A stretch of DNA of 64,000 nucleotides from an uncultured Fastidiosipila sp. (GCA_947253875.1 CAMYAM010000001.1:62001-126000), one strand, 5' to 3'. Counted from the stretch's first letter, positions 17,039-25,661 are shown. Made by a program: numbers and translations. Notes: generated from the letters alone by a model not told the origin.

Positions 17039-18499
17039 TTATATATTCTTTGTTAATTTACGGATCATTTCTTGTTTTAAGTCCCAAAGATCTTGTGACA
17101 AGTCTACATAGTATTCATGTGGTGAATCGAAACGCATTACAGATGGCCATAATGTGCTCTTCTCTTTTGTACAGTAGTTCTTAATCGCATTCAAACTTGG
17201 TCTCTCGTATTTCAACTCACCATTTTCAAAGATCTTCTCCAACAATGGTCTGGCTGTAAAGTTTGTAACTGTTTGACGTTTCCATGTGGCATTTGGATCG
17301 AATAGTTCATATGAATCTTGATCCACTACATTCTCTCCTGCAAGTGTAATTAAGTCGGCTATAGCCTTACCGGTTTCATTATCATAGAATCTATAAACTT
17401 CCTTACTACCTGGATTCGTAATCTTAGCAATATTCTCTGAAATTTTCATTGTTGCTCGGATACTACCGTCTTCATTTTCGACCCCGCTCAACTTATAGAC
17501 ACCTCCAAAAACAGGTTCACTCTTTGATGTAATTAATCTTTCTCCTACACCAAACGAATCAATTTTTGCCCCATTAGAATATAAATCTTTGATTGCGTAT
17601 TCATCTAGTGAGTTACTTACTGTGATTTTACAATCTTCTAAACCTGCTTCATCAAGCATTTTGCGTGTTTCTTGAGTTAAATATGTCAAGTCACCTGAGT
17701 CAATTCTAATACCCTTCAAGCGTTTGCCCATTGGTTCTAGAATTTCTTTTGCCACTCTAATAGCATTTGGAATACCTTGTTTCAATACATTATAAGTATC
17801 TACCAAAAGCACTGTGTTATCTGGATATGATTTCGCATAATCTACAAATGCATCATATTCATTGTCATACAATTGGATAAAACTATGTGCCATTGTTCCG
17901 GAAACCGGAACATTAAACACTCCACCTGCCATAGTACTTGATGTGCTTGATACTCCACCAATATAGGCAGCTCTTGCACCAAGAACTGAGGCATCATATC
18001 CTTGTGCTCTACGTGCACCAAACTCGGCAATAGCTCTACCTTCAGCAGCATGATTTATACGGCTCGCTTTTGTCGCAATTAAGCTTTGGTGGTTTATATT
18101 AAGCAAAAGCATTGTTTCAATCAACTGTGCTTGAACTAGTGGACCTCTAACTTTAAGTAGCGGTTCTCCTGGAAAAACTACAGTACCTTCAGGTATAGCC
18201 CAGATATCGCAAGAAAAATTCAAATTAGTTAAATAATCCAAGAACTCTTCAGTAAAATCACCAGTACTTCTTAAGAATTCAATATCTTCTGAATCAAAGT
18301 GAAAATTTTCCAGTGCATTTATAATTTCATCTAAACCTGCCATGATTGCGTAACCACCATTCTCTGGCACACGTCTAAAGAATAGATCAAAATACACTAT
18401 GTCTTCATGTCTTTTCTCATTAAAGTACACTTGTGACATTGTTAGTTCGTAATAGTCTAATACTAGACTCATATTATTTTTTCTTACCCACTTACTCAA
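17039..18499 (-). CDS. pncB: Nicotinate phosphoribosyltransferase
   Basis: This 486-residue enzyme joins nicotinate to PRPP in NAD salvage. Diagnostic segments are DYYELTMSQVYF near the N-terminus, FGARRAQGYDASVLGARAAYIGG (residues about 157-180), the GTMAHSF segment with the phosphorylated His, the GIRIDSGDL phosphate-binding region, and GVGERLITSKSEP. The likely start is a TTG at 18497-18499, well spaced behind GGAGG. The next in-frame ATG, nine codons in, lacks a good site and would remove little. It lies 33 bases behind truA in the same transcript direction. Confidence 0.93.
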   Translation of the reverse strand: MSKWVRKNNMSLVLDYYELTMSQVYFNEKRHEDIVYFDLFFRRVPENGGYAIMAGLDEIINALENFHFDSEDIEFLRSTGDFTEEFLDYLTNLNFSCDIWAIPEGTVVFPGEPLLKVRGPLVQAQLIETMLLLNINHQSLIATKASRINHAAEGRAIAEFGARRAQGYDASVLGARAAYIGGVSSTSSTMAGGVFNVPVSGTMAHSFIQLYDNEYDAFVDYAKSYPDNTVLLVDTYNVLKQGIPNAIRVAKEILEPMGKRLKGIRIDSGDLTYLTQETRKMLDEAGLEDCKITVSNSLDEYAIKDLYSNGAKIDSFGVGERLITSKSEPVFGGVYKLSGVENEDGSIRATMKISENIAKITNPGSKEVYRFYDNETGKAIADLITLAGENVVDQDSYELFDPNATWKRQTVTNFTARPLLEKIFENGELKYERPSLNAIKNYCTKEKSTLWPSVMRFDSPHEYYVDLSQDLWDLKQEMIRKLTKNI

Positions 18500-18532
18500 A
18501 GCTCCACCTCCATCTTCAGGACATTGAATAAA

Positions 18533-19426
18533 TTACATACCTAAATATTTTACCAAATTTTGCTCTCCATTATACCACTCATTGAATAACTCATTATCGT
18601 AGTAAACCTCTTCTAGGAAAAGTCCCTTGGCCGCCAAAGTTTTGCCAGCTAATTCTCTTCTGCCACTCAAGATAATATCTGGAATATCATCAGCATTAAT
18701 TTTTCCTAAGCCGACATAAAGCAGTGTACCAGCAATAATCCTAACCATATTGTAAAGAAAAGCATTGCCCTTGACATCAATACGAATCATTTGGCCTTTT
18801 TCACCATGGACAGTAACTTCAAACAACTCCCTTATTGTAGAGTTGACAGGCGAGCCTTGAGACATAAAACCTTGGAAATCATGTTCTCCTTCTAAGTATT
18901 TTGCAGCTTTGCGCATGGCTGCTAAATCTAAATCTCTACTCTCTTGAATGGAGTAAGGTGTCAAAAAAGCACTCTTATGTGTGTTGTTCCAAATATAATA
19001 GCTATACTTCTTTCCAATAGTGTCAAATCTAGCATTGAAATTCATATCTACTATTTTGGCATCCATTACCGTTATATCTCCTGGCAAAATAGTGTTCATG
19101 GCGATATGAATCTTTTCAATTGGCATTGTGGTAGTGCTGATAAAATGACTAATATGAAACCTTGCGTGCACTCCTGCGTCAGTACGACTACAACCTTGCA
19201 GACGGATTGGTTCTTTGCATAATCGGGTCAAGGCTTTTTCTAATTCATCTTGCACAGTTGGAGCATTATCTTGTTTTTGCCAACCACCATAATTTGTCCC
19301 AACATATTGCACCAATAAAGCTATTTTCTTCTTGCTTTTATCTTTGACCTGGTTAGATTGTATTTCAACTTCTAATTTATCATTAACAACTTCCATATTC
19401 TGTTCTTCTATAACTTCACTAATCAT
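18533..19426 (-). CDS. truA: tRNA pseudouridine synthase A
   Basis: This 297-residue enzyme makes pseudouridine at positions 38-40 of the tRNA anticodon arm. The catalytic Asp is in GCSRTDAGVHA (about residues 78-88), and the family segments YVGTNYGGWQKQ and GNAFLYNMVRII are clear. About 33 Glu/Lys/Asn-rich residues precede the core. They appear genuine because the ATG at 19426 has a GGAG site five bases upstream. TruA commonly follows ecfT in Bacillota, as it does here with a 22-base gap, but the usual rplM-rpsI pair does not follow. Confidence 0.93.
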   Translation of the reverse strand: MISEVIEEQNMEVVNDKLEVEIQSNQVKDKSKKKIALLVQYVGTNYGGWQKQDNAPTVQDELEKALTRLCKEPIRLQGCSRTDAGVHARFHISHFISTTTMPIEKIHIAMNTILPGDITVMDAKIVDMNFNARFDTIGKKYSYYIWNNTHKSAFLTPYSIQESRDLDLAAMRKAAKYLEGEHDFQGFMSQGSPVNSTIRELFEVTVHGEKGQMIRIDVKGNAFLYNMVRIIAGTLLYVGLGKINADDIPDIILSGRRELAGKTLAAKGLFLEEVYYDNELFNEWYNGEQNLVKYLGM

Positions 19427-19448
19427 TCAAACTCCATAAGCTTTTTGC

Positions 19449-20249
19449 TTAAAAGATAACCTCTAAAAATATTATTAAACAAATTACTACAATACTACAA
19501 ATACTAAACATTAGATCATTCCAAGCTAATTTAAGTGGCTTATATTTTGTCCTAACTGTACTAATTCCATAAGCTCTAGCTTCTAAAGCTATCGCTAATT
19601 CTTCAGATCTTTTAACCGCATTTACGAAAAGTGGAACTAATATCGTAATCATTCCTTTAACTTTATCCTTGAATTTACCTGTGTCATAATTAGCACCACG
19701 AGCTGATTGAGCTTTCATAATTTTCTCTGCTTCTTCTGCTAAAGTTGGCACGAATCTTAAGGCAATTGATATCATGAGAGCAAAGTCTTGGACTGGTACA
19801 TTGAGTTTTTTCAGAGGGCTCAATAGTGATTCAATAGCATCAGCTAAAAGCAATGAACTAGTTGTATAAGATATCAAAACATTAGTTTGTATCGTTAGAA
19901 GAATCAGTCGTACACTTACCAAAATACCAGAATAAAGACCTTCTTTACTTATTCGCAAAAATCCCCACGACCACATAATTTCACCTGGTATTGTGAAAAT
20001 GTTGATTATAAAAGCAAAACTAAGAATAAAAAGAATAGGCTTAATGGAGGTGAAAACTCTTTTCAGGTTCATTTTTGCTAACAGTACTAGTGTAAATGTG
20101 AACAAGCCATACATTCCTAAAGCAAATGGTGATCTCAAAAAGAACACCAAAATCATTAGTGCAAAAGATAGACATAACTTAATCCTCGGATCTAGTTTAT
20201 GTACTACTGAATCTCCTGCTCTGTATGTTCCAATTACATTAAGCTTCAC
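19449..20249 (-). CDS. ecfT: ECF transporter transmembrane subunit EcfT
   Basis: This 266-residue membrane protein couples the ECF ATPases to exchangeable vitamin-binding S components. It has about five membrane helices in residues 20-165 and one at the C-terminus. Between them is the coupling region with two Ala-Arg motifs: QSARGANYDTG (about residues 186-196) and ALEARAYGIS (about 222-231). These motifs contact the ATPases. It lies 67 bases downstream of the fused ATPase gene. No S component is encoded nearby, as expected for a group II ECF module serving S proteins elsewhere in the genome. Confidence 0.93.
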   Translation of the reverse strand: MKLNVIGTYRAGDSVVHKLDPRIKLCLSFALMILVFFLRSPFALGMYGLFTFTLVLLAKMNLKRVFTSIKPILFILSFAFIINIFTIPGEIMWSWGFLRISKEGLYSGILVSVRLILLTIQTNVLISYTTSSLLLADAIESLLSPLKKLNVPVQDFALMISIALRFVPTLAEEAEKIMKAQSARGANYDTGKFKDKVKGMITILVPLFVNAVKRSEELAIALEARAYGISTVRTKYKPLKLAWNDLMFSICSIVVICLIIFLEVIF

Positions 20250-20316
20250 AAAAATCTCCTAATTTACAATTCATTTTTTTGATTATATTCTTTAATTCTT
20301 ACTACTTATTTAAACT

Positions 20317-22134
20317 CTAATAATTCCCTCTTGCACTTAATTCAGCTTTGAGCAACTCTCGAATTAAATCATCAACTCTAAACTGTATAGTATTAAGTTC
20401 TGGATAATATTCTTTGAACTTCTCTGCAAATCCAATTAACTCTGGTTTATCCAATTCACTCTCTTCTAGGAAATCCATATTAGCAAAAACATCTCTAACA
20501 GTTGCAAATTTCTGAATTCTAGCTTTTTTCATAACTATCACTCTATCTGCTAATTTACTAACATCTTCCATACTGTGAGAAATCATAATTATTGTGACAC
20601 CTTGGTTTTGCAATTGTTTAAGAATATTGTAAAGTTCTTTCTTACCTTTAGGATCTAAGCCTGCGCCAGGTTCATCTAAAATCAATACTTTTGGTTTCAT
20701 TGCTAGAATACCAGCTATAGCTACTCTTCGCATCTGTCCACCAGACAGAGCAAACGGAGATTTATCTGGATCAATATCTTGCATGCCCATCATTCTCAAA
20801 GCATCACTTACAGCATCTGCAATCTCTTCCTCAGAAAATCCTAATTGCTTAGGGCCAAACGCAACATCTTCAAATATAGATTCCGCAAATAATTGGTCTT
20901 CGGGATATTGCATAACCATACCAACATTTTTTCTTATATCTGCAATATCTTCTATGTTTCTTAAATCTTTATCAAAAACTTTTAACTCGCCACTTTGTAG
21001 TTTAATTAACCCGTTAAAATGTTGTACTAAAGTGGTCTTACCTGAACCTGTACTTCCACAAATAGCAATAAACTCCCCACTGTAAATATTAAGATTTATA
21101 TCAATAAGAGCATCAAATGCATCATCATCTTTGTCGTATTGGAAACTTAAATTTTCCGCTTTAATAACAAGTTCTCTATTATCTTTGATTGAATTAATAT
21201 AACTGGCAGTATCAGGGAATAGGTCCTCTTCATCGAGTTCAGAAAAAAGTTCTTGCAACTTCTCTGTTTCTGCTTGCCTAAGAAGTCGACTAACATTTGT
21301 TGCTGCAAAATCTGGACTAACTAGGAAATTAATTTTAAAATTTCCTCGTAGGGTATCAAATAATTTTGAACTAAGTTCAACATATTCAGGTTTCCTCATT
21401 GAAACATCTTTTAATAAATAATCTTCAGTAAAAAACTCTTCTGGTTTACCTGCAAAAACAATTTTACCTGACTGCATTACAAAAACTTGATCAACTCCAA
21501 CCACTTCATCCATATGATGAGTGACATTAATTATATTAATATTATATTTTTCATTAAGTTCGTAGAGTAAAGATAAAATTTCGTTTCTAGATTTCGGGTC
21601 CAACATTGAAGTGGCTTCATCTAAGATTATGCAGCTTGGTTGCATAGCTAAAATTCCAGCAATTGCTAACTTTTGTTTTTGTCCACCAGATAATTCTGCA
21701 GGAGTTCTCAACTCTAATCCTTCTAGACCAACTTTCTTAATAGCTTCCGGTACTAGTTTTAACATATCTTCTCTAGGTATGGCGAGATTCTCAGGTCCAA
21801 AAGCTACATCTTCTTCAACTGTAGTGCCGACTATTTGGTTATCTGGATTTTGAAAAACCATTCCGATTAATTGATGAATTTTTGAAAAAACTTCTTCATC
21901 TTGAGTGGGTTTTCCAAAGACTAACACATCACCTTCTTGAGGAAAGTTGAGTGCATTAATAATATGAGCCAGAGTCGATTTACCAGATCCATTTTCGCCT
22001 AAGATGACAACTTTTTGCCCTACATTAATACTTAAACTTACATTATTCAATGCTTGCTCTGCAAACTCTAAGCCTTCATCATAAATATAGCTCACATTTT
22101 TAATATTCAAAAAAGGTTCATTTGTTATACTCAT
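20317..22134 (-). CDS. ecfA: Fused ECF transporter ATPases EcfA1-EcfA2
   Basis: A single 605-residue frame contains two complete ECF ATPase units that are normally separate proteins. The first (about 1-285) has GENGSGKST (46-54), the Q-loop FQNPDNQIVG, LSGGQKQK, ILDEATSMLDP and THH. The second (about 320-605) has GSTGSGKTT, MQYPEDQLFA, LSGGQMRR, LILDEPGAGLDP and ISHS. The segment between them (about 260-320) is acidic and poorly conserved. The frame is open throughout, so fusion rather than frameshift is the reading. It would pair with EcfT encoded next. The ribosome binding site upstream of 22134 is weak, and a palindromic hairpin lies between this gene and rplQ. Confidence 0.93.
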   Translation of the reverse strand: MSITNEPFLNIKNVSYIYDEGLEFAEQALNNVSLSINVGQKVVILGENGSGKSTLAHIINALNFPQEGDVLVFGKPTQDEEVFSKIHQLIGMVFQNPDNQIVGTTVEEDVAFGPENLAIPREDMLKLVPEAIKKVGLEGLELRTPAELSGGQKQKLAIAGILAMQPSCIILDEATSMLDPKSRNEILSLLYELNEKYNINIINVTHHMDEVVGVDQVFVMQSGKIVFAGKPEEFFTEDYLLKDVSMRKPEYVELSSKLFDTLRGNFKINFLVSPDFAATNVSRLLRQAETEKLQELFSELDEEDLFPDTASYINSIKDNRELVIKAENLSFQYDKDDDAFDALIDINLNIYSGEFIAICGSTGSGKTTLVQHFNGLIKLQSGELKVFDKDLRNIEDIADIRKNVGMVMQYPEDQLFAESIFEDVAFGPKQLGFSEEEIADAVSDALRMMGMQDIDPDKSPFALSGGQMRRVAIAGILAMKPKVLILDEPGAGLDPKGKKELYNILKQLQNQGVTIIMISHSMEDVSKLADRVIVMKKARIQKFATVRDVFANMDFLEESELDKPELIGFAEKFKEYYPELNTIQFRVDDLIRELLKAELSARGNY

Positions 22135-22172
22135 ACTTATTCAGGAATCCAAATACTTCTAAATAATAATAT

Positions 22173-22193
22173 AGGTCAGGGTAACCCTGACCT
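22173..22193 (-). terminator. Hairpin between rplQ and ecfA, possible partial terminator
   Basis: A perfect 9-bp stem AGGTCAGGG/CCCTGACCT with a three-base loop is followed on the minus strand by an A/T-mixed run (ATATTATTATTT). It sits 35 bases after rplQ and 39 before the ecfA start. The imperfect T-tract suggests a leaky terminator or a processing/attenuation hairpin at the end of the ribosomal operon. Confidence 0.6.
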
Positions 22194-22227
22194 AATATAT
22201 AATACTTTAAATTAAACTTTAGTAAAA

Positions 22228-22761
22228 TTATTCTGCATCAATGATTTCTAGAACGCACATTTCTGCTGAATCACCGCGACGTGTTCCAGTAGGAATTATT
22301 CTGGTGTAACCACCGGTATGACCTTTGAAACGTGGACCAATTTCATTGAATAAAATATTTACTGGATTCAATTGATTGTTATCTTCATCTTTTACACGGT
22401 ATAAAACATTTAATGCTTTTCTACGTGCTGCTAAACGTGATGGCTCATCAACTTGAACTTCTTTTGTACTTAACTCACGTTCTACTTTGTAGAAATCATT
22501 TCCAGCCAAAGATTTTGCATCTTTCAAAACTTTTTTACCATCTTTATCTTTTTTTGCTTCTGAAACTAAGATTTCTTTTGTTGTAAAGTTATCTGCTTCT
22601 AAAGCTGCAGAAGTAATAAGTTTTTCAGCTATTTTTTGAACTTCTTTAGCTCTTGTTACGGTTGTTTTTACCTTACCGCTAACGATTAACTGAGTTGTTA
22701 AGTTACGTAAAATGTTCTCTCTAATGTCATTACGTTTGCCTAATTTTCTATATCCTGCCAT
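22228..22761 (-). CDS. rplQ: Large ribosomal subunit protein bL17, enlarged
   Basis: L17 sits at the polypeptide exit side of the 50S subunit. The N-terminal core (YRKLGKRNDIRENILRNL, KVKTTVTRAKEVQ) and the C-terminal core (LFNEIGPRFKGHTGGYTRI) are clear. The protein is 177 residues against about 115-130 in most bacteria. The extra length is a Lys/Asp-rich insertion of roughly 50 residues (about 55-107), after LITSAAL and before SRLAARRKAL. Start follows GGGAG. As usual it is the last gene of the alpha operon. Confidence 0.95.
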   Translation of the reverse strand: MAGYRKLGKRNDIRENILRNLTTQLIVSGKVKTTVTRAKEVQKIAEKLITSAALEADNFTTKEILVSEAKKDKDGKKVLKDAKSLAGNDFYKVERELSTKEVQVDEPSRLAARRKALNVLYRVKDEDNNQLNPVNILFNEIGPRFKGHTGGYTRIIPTGTRRGDSAEMCVLEIIDAE

Positions 22762-22789
22762 AACGACTCCCTTCTACTGCAATAATTTA

Positions 22790-23749
22790 TTAATACTCTG
22801 CAGAGTCAGGAGCTAACTGCAATCCAATCTCTGCTAGTTTAGAATCTATTTCATCTAATGATTTACGACCTAAGTTTCTAACCTTTAGCAAATCATCCAT
22901 TGATCTCATGGTTAAATCACCAATAGTGTTAATTGAAGCTCTCTTCAAGCAATTGTATGTTCTTACTGAGAAATCCATATCTTCAATTGCTGTGTCAAGT
23001 AATTCATTTCTCTCTTCTTCTTCTTCATCAATTATTTCAACTTCTTCCTCAACTTCTTCTTCGAGATCTAGGAAAAGTGAAAACTGATCAATCAAGATTG
23101 ATGCTGCTTCATTTAAGCTATCTTCTGCTGTAATTGTAGCATCTGTAGTAACTTCAATAGTTAATTTGTCAAAGTCTGTAACCTGACCAACACGAGTGTT
23201 TTCAACTCTATAGTTAACCTTTTGTACTGGTGTGAAAATTGAATCAACAGTAATAATGCCAATAGGTTGGTTAGGCCATTTATTTTCGTCTGCTGTGTTG
23301 TAACCGCTTCCTTCACTAACTGTGAATTCCATAAATACTTTGGATTCACCATTTAAAGTAGCAATAACGTGATCTGGGTTCATGATTTCAATTTCGTCAT
23401 CATGAACAATATCACCAGCTGTAATTACACCTGTCTCACCTTCTTCAACACTTAAGTAAAGTGACTTAGGACCAGAAACATTCATTTTTATTCTAATGCC
23501 TTTAACATTAAGAATTATGTCTGTCATATCCTCAATCAAACCATTTACTGGTGAGAATTCATGGTAAACACCATCAACACGCAAGGCTGTTACAGCAGCA
23601 CCACCAAGAGAAGAAAGCAATACTCTTCTCAATGCATTACCTAAAGTAATTCCGTAGCCTCTATCTAGAGGTTCTACAACAAACTTTCCATAAGATTCAT
23701 CTTCATTTGATTCAGCTATGGTTATAACTGGTTTATTATTTTTTAACAT
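22790..23749 (-). CDS. rpoA: RNA polymerase alpha subunit
   Basis: This 319-residue protein assembles RNA polymerase and contacts promoter UP elements and activators. The N-terminal domain (about 1-225) includes DRGYGITLGNALRRVLLSS. The C-terminal domain (about 245-319) has the helix-hairpin-helix SVRTYNCLKRASINTIGDL and VRNLGRKSLDEI. The interdomain linker is very acidic (about 225-245, almost all Glu, Asp, Val and Ile), more so than usual. Start is the ATG after GGAGGTAA. It is preceded by rpsD and followed by rplQ with 28 bases between. Confidence 0.97.
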   Translation of the reverse strand: MLKNNKPVITIAESNEDESYGKFVVEPLDRGYGITLGNALRRVLLSSLGGAAVTALRVDGVYHEFSPVNGLIEDMTDIILNVKGIRIKMNVSGPKSLYLSVEEGETGVITAGDIVHDDEIEIMNPDHVIATLNGESKVFMEFTVSEGSGYNTADENKWPNQPIGIITVDSIFTPVQKVNYRVENTRVGQVTDFDKLTIEVTTDATITAEDSLNEAASILIDQFSLFLDLEEEVEEEVEIIDEEEEERNELLDTAIEDMDFSVRTYNCLKRASINTIGDLTMRSMDDLLKVRNLGRKSLDEIDSKLAEIGLQLAPDSAEY

Positions 23750-23808
23750 TATTTACCTCCCCGGGTTATAAGCTAGTTTAACTAGCAACTCTCAACAAGG
23801 AAGGAAAA

Positions 23809-24432
23809 TTAACGTGAATAGAGCTCGACGATAAGACGTTCTTGAACTTCTAAATCAACATCTTCCCTACCTGGTGTTCTAACAACAGTTCCTTTTAAAT
23901 TGTCAGCATCAAAACTTAACCATTCAGGTACAGCATGATTTGCTACTAGTTCTTTGAAAATCTCTAAATCTCTTGAACCTTCAGCAACTTCAATAACATC
24001 ACCTGCATTTAAAGTAATGGAAGGAATATTTACCTTTTTACCATTAACTGTAAAGTGTGCGTGGCTAACTCTTTGTCTTGCTTGTGCTCTAGAACTTGCT
24101 AAACCTAAGCGGTAAACAATATTATCAAAACGTAATTCCAATAAAGATAGGAAGTTAGTAGCAGTGTTACCTTTCATTCTATCAGCTTCTTCATAAAGCT
24201 TATGGAATTGCTTTTCTTGTAATCCATAAAAACGTTTTGTCTTTTGTTTTTCACGTAATTGCATACCATACTCTGACATCTTACGACGTACACCTGCTTT
24301 ACCATGTTGACCTGGAGCATATGGACGTTTTGCGAAATCATCTTTATTGCTGAAACTACGATCACCTTTTAAATATAGATTTTGACCTTCACGTCTACTT
24401 AAACGTGTAGTTGGACCTGTATATCTTGCCAT
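23809..24432 (-). CDS. rpsD: Small ribosomal subunit protein uS4
   Basis: This 207-residue primary 16S-binding protein nucleates 30S assembly. It starts ARYTGPTTRLSRREGQNLYLKG and lacks the N-terminal zinc cysteines, so it is the zinc-free form. The S4 RNA-binding domain (about 95-160) shows RLGLASSRAQARQRVSH and FTVNGKKVNIPS. Its place inside the alpha operon matters because S4 is the autoregulator of that operon in some bacteria. A 15-base palindrome GCTAGTTTAACTAGC (23772-23786) lies in the spacer to rpoA. Confidence 0.97.
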   Translation of the reverse strand: MARYTGPTTRLSRREGQNLYLKGDRSFSNKDDFAKRPYAPGQHGKAGVRRKMSEYGMQLREKQKTKRFYGLQEKQFHKLYEEADRMKGNTATNFLSLLELRFDNIVYRLGLASSRAQARQRVSHAHFTVNGKKVNIPSITLNAGDVIEVAEGSRDLEIFKELVANHAVPEWLSFDADNLKGTVVRTPGREDVDLEVQERLIVELYSR

Positions 24433-24446
24433 ATCTTACCTCCCAA

Positions 24447-24845
24447 TTATATTCTTCTCTTCTTAGGAGGACGGCAACCATTATGAGGTACTGGTGTTAC
24501 ATCTTTTAGCATTGTAACTTCCAAACCGACATTTCCTAAGGCACGAATTGCAGATTCACGACCTGATCCTGGTCCTTTAACATATACTTCAACAGTTTTT
24601 AGACCATGTTCCATTGCTGCTTGAGCTGCTACTTCACTAGCTAGTTGTGCTGCATAAGGTGTTCCTTTACGTGAACCTTTCATACCTTGTGCACCTGCGC
24701 TTGACCAAGAAATAACATTACCTTGCATATCACTTATAGTAACAATTGTGTTATTAAAAGTAGCGTGAATATGAACTTGACCTTTGTCAATATTTTTTCT
24801 ATCTCTTCTTCTTACTCTTTTTTGTGTTGTTTTAGTTTTAGCCAT
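24447..24845 (-). CDS. rpsK: Small ribosomal subunit protein uS11
   Basis: This 132-residue platform protein of the 30S subunit is recognised by VHIHATFNNTIVTISD, GSRKGTPYAAQLASE, GPGSGRESAIRAL and the C-terminal VTPVPHNGCRPPKKRRI. The Lys/Arg-rich N-terminus is typical. It lies 13 bases behind rpsM and 14 ahead of rpsD. Confidence 0.97.
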   Translation of the reverse strand: MAKTKTTQKRVRRRDRKNIDKGQVHIHATFNNTIVTISDMQGNVISWSSAGAQGMKGSRKGTPYAAQLASEVAAQAAMEHGLKTVEVYVKGPGSGRESAIRALGNVGLEVTMLKDVTPVPHNGCRPPKKRRI

Positions 24846-24858
24846 CTAACCTAGCTCC

Positions 24859-25227
24859 TTATTTCTTCTTCTTAATACCTGAACCACGTTTAGGACCTTT
24901 ACTTGTTCTTGCATTAGTTCTAGTCCTTTGGCCACGAGTAGGTAAACCTGCTCTATGACGACGACCTCTGTAGCTACCAATATCTTGTAAACGTTTGATA
25001 TTCATAGCAACTTCACGACGTAAATCACCTTCAATTGTATAATCTTCTAATACGTCACGGATCTTAGCTAAATCAGCATCACTTAAATCCTTAGTTCTTG
25101 TATTAGGATCAATTTCACATTTGGCCAATACTTCTTGTGATGTATGTAGACCAACACCATATACAGCTGTAAGTGAATATTCTATTCTTTTGTTATCTGG
25201 CAAATCAACACCCGCTATACGAGCCAT
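24859..25227 (-). CDS. rpsM: Small ribosomal subunit protein uS13
   Basis: This 122-residue 30S head protein forms bridges to the 50S subunit. It reads MARIAGVDLPDNKRIEYSLT..., with the helix-two-turn-helix and the basic tail RGQRTRTNARTSKGPKRG. I set the start at 25227, where ATG is seven bases after AGGAGG. Another in-frame ATG at 25233 is only one base from that site. A 207-base spacer separates it from rpmJ, unusually long for this cluster. Confidence 0.96.
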   Translation of the reverse strand: MARIAGVDLPDNKRIEYSLTAVYGVGLHTSQEVLAKCEIDPNTRTKDLSDADLAKIRDVLEDYTIEGDLRREVAMNIKRLQDIGSYRGRRHRAGLPTRGQRTRTNARTSKGPKRGSGIKKKK

Positions 25228-25434
25228 TCGCATTCCTCCTAATTATCTAAATACTTACTTTTTTACTTATTATTTACTAGCAATAAACTAGCTTTTGTTT
25301 GTTAGTCGTAATTAATAGTAAACACATTAATAATAAAAATATTAATCCTATTAATATATATTAAAGTAAATTTTAAGCTAGTAATGCTCCAGCATTTAGC
25401 AGTACCTGAACTTAACACCTACCAGAATAAATTA
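25228..25434 (-). promoter_or_regulatory. Candidate leader/regulatory spacer upstream of rpsM
   Basis: This non-coding stretch between rpmJ and rpsM holds no ORF with a credible start. On the minus strand it begins with a hairpin-forming segment, AATGC-TGGA-GCATT inside a GCTA/TAGC pair near 25377-25400. It continues as a long AT-rich tract that includes GCTAGTTTATTGCTAG, and ends in the AGGAGG of rpsM. The position matches that of S4-binding alpha-operon leaders in other bacteria. Assignment as a regulatory RNA is inference. Confidence 0.35.
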
Positions 25435-25548
25435 TTAACCTTGTCTTTGTTTGTGTTTAGGATCAGAACAAATAACCCTAACCAAACCTTTACGTTTAAT
25501 AATACGACATTTCTCACACATCGGTTTAACAGATGCACGTACCTTCAT
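25435..25548 (-). CDS. rpmJ: Large ribosomal subunit protein bL36
   Basis: This 37-residue protein starts at an ATG (25546-25548) six bases behind a perfect AGGAGG. It reads MKVRASVKPMCEKCRIIKR and continues to KHKQRQG. The zinc ligands Cys11, Cys14, Cys27 and His32 are all present, so this is the zinc-binding form. It lies in the usual place between infA and rpsM. Confidence 0.96.
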   Translation of the reverse strand: MKVRASVKPMCEKCRIIKRKGLVRVICSDPKHKQRQG

Positions 25549-25633
25549 AGTTCGCCTCCTTCATTTTGCTTGTTCAACTCTATTATTAGCACATTTAAGC
25601 AAAGCGACACAGCGACGGGTCGCATGCTTTAAT

Positions 25634-25661
25634 ATTCTACCAAAAAATATTTGACTTGCAA
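25634..25661 (-). promoter_or_regulatory. Promoter upstream of rpmJ (alpha operon)
   Basis: Minus-strand TTGCAA (25661-25656) and TAGAAT (25639-25634) with 16-bp spacing lie in the 234-base infA-rpmJ spacer, about 85 bases before the rpmJ start. The TAGAAT hexamer and 16-bp spacing match the two tRNA promoters in this window. It would let rpmJ-rpsM-rpsK-rpsD-rpoA-rplQ be transcribed apart from the spc genes. Confidence 0.65.
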
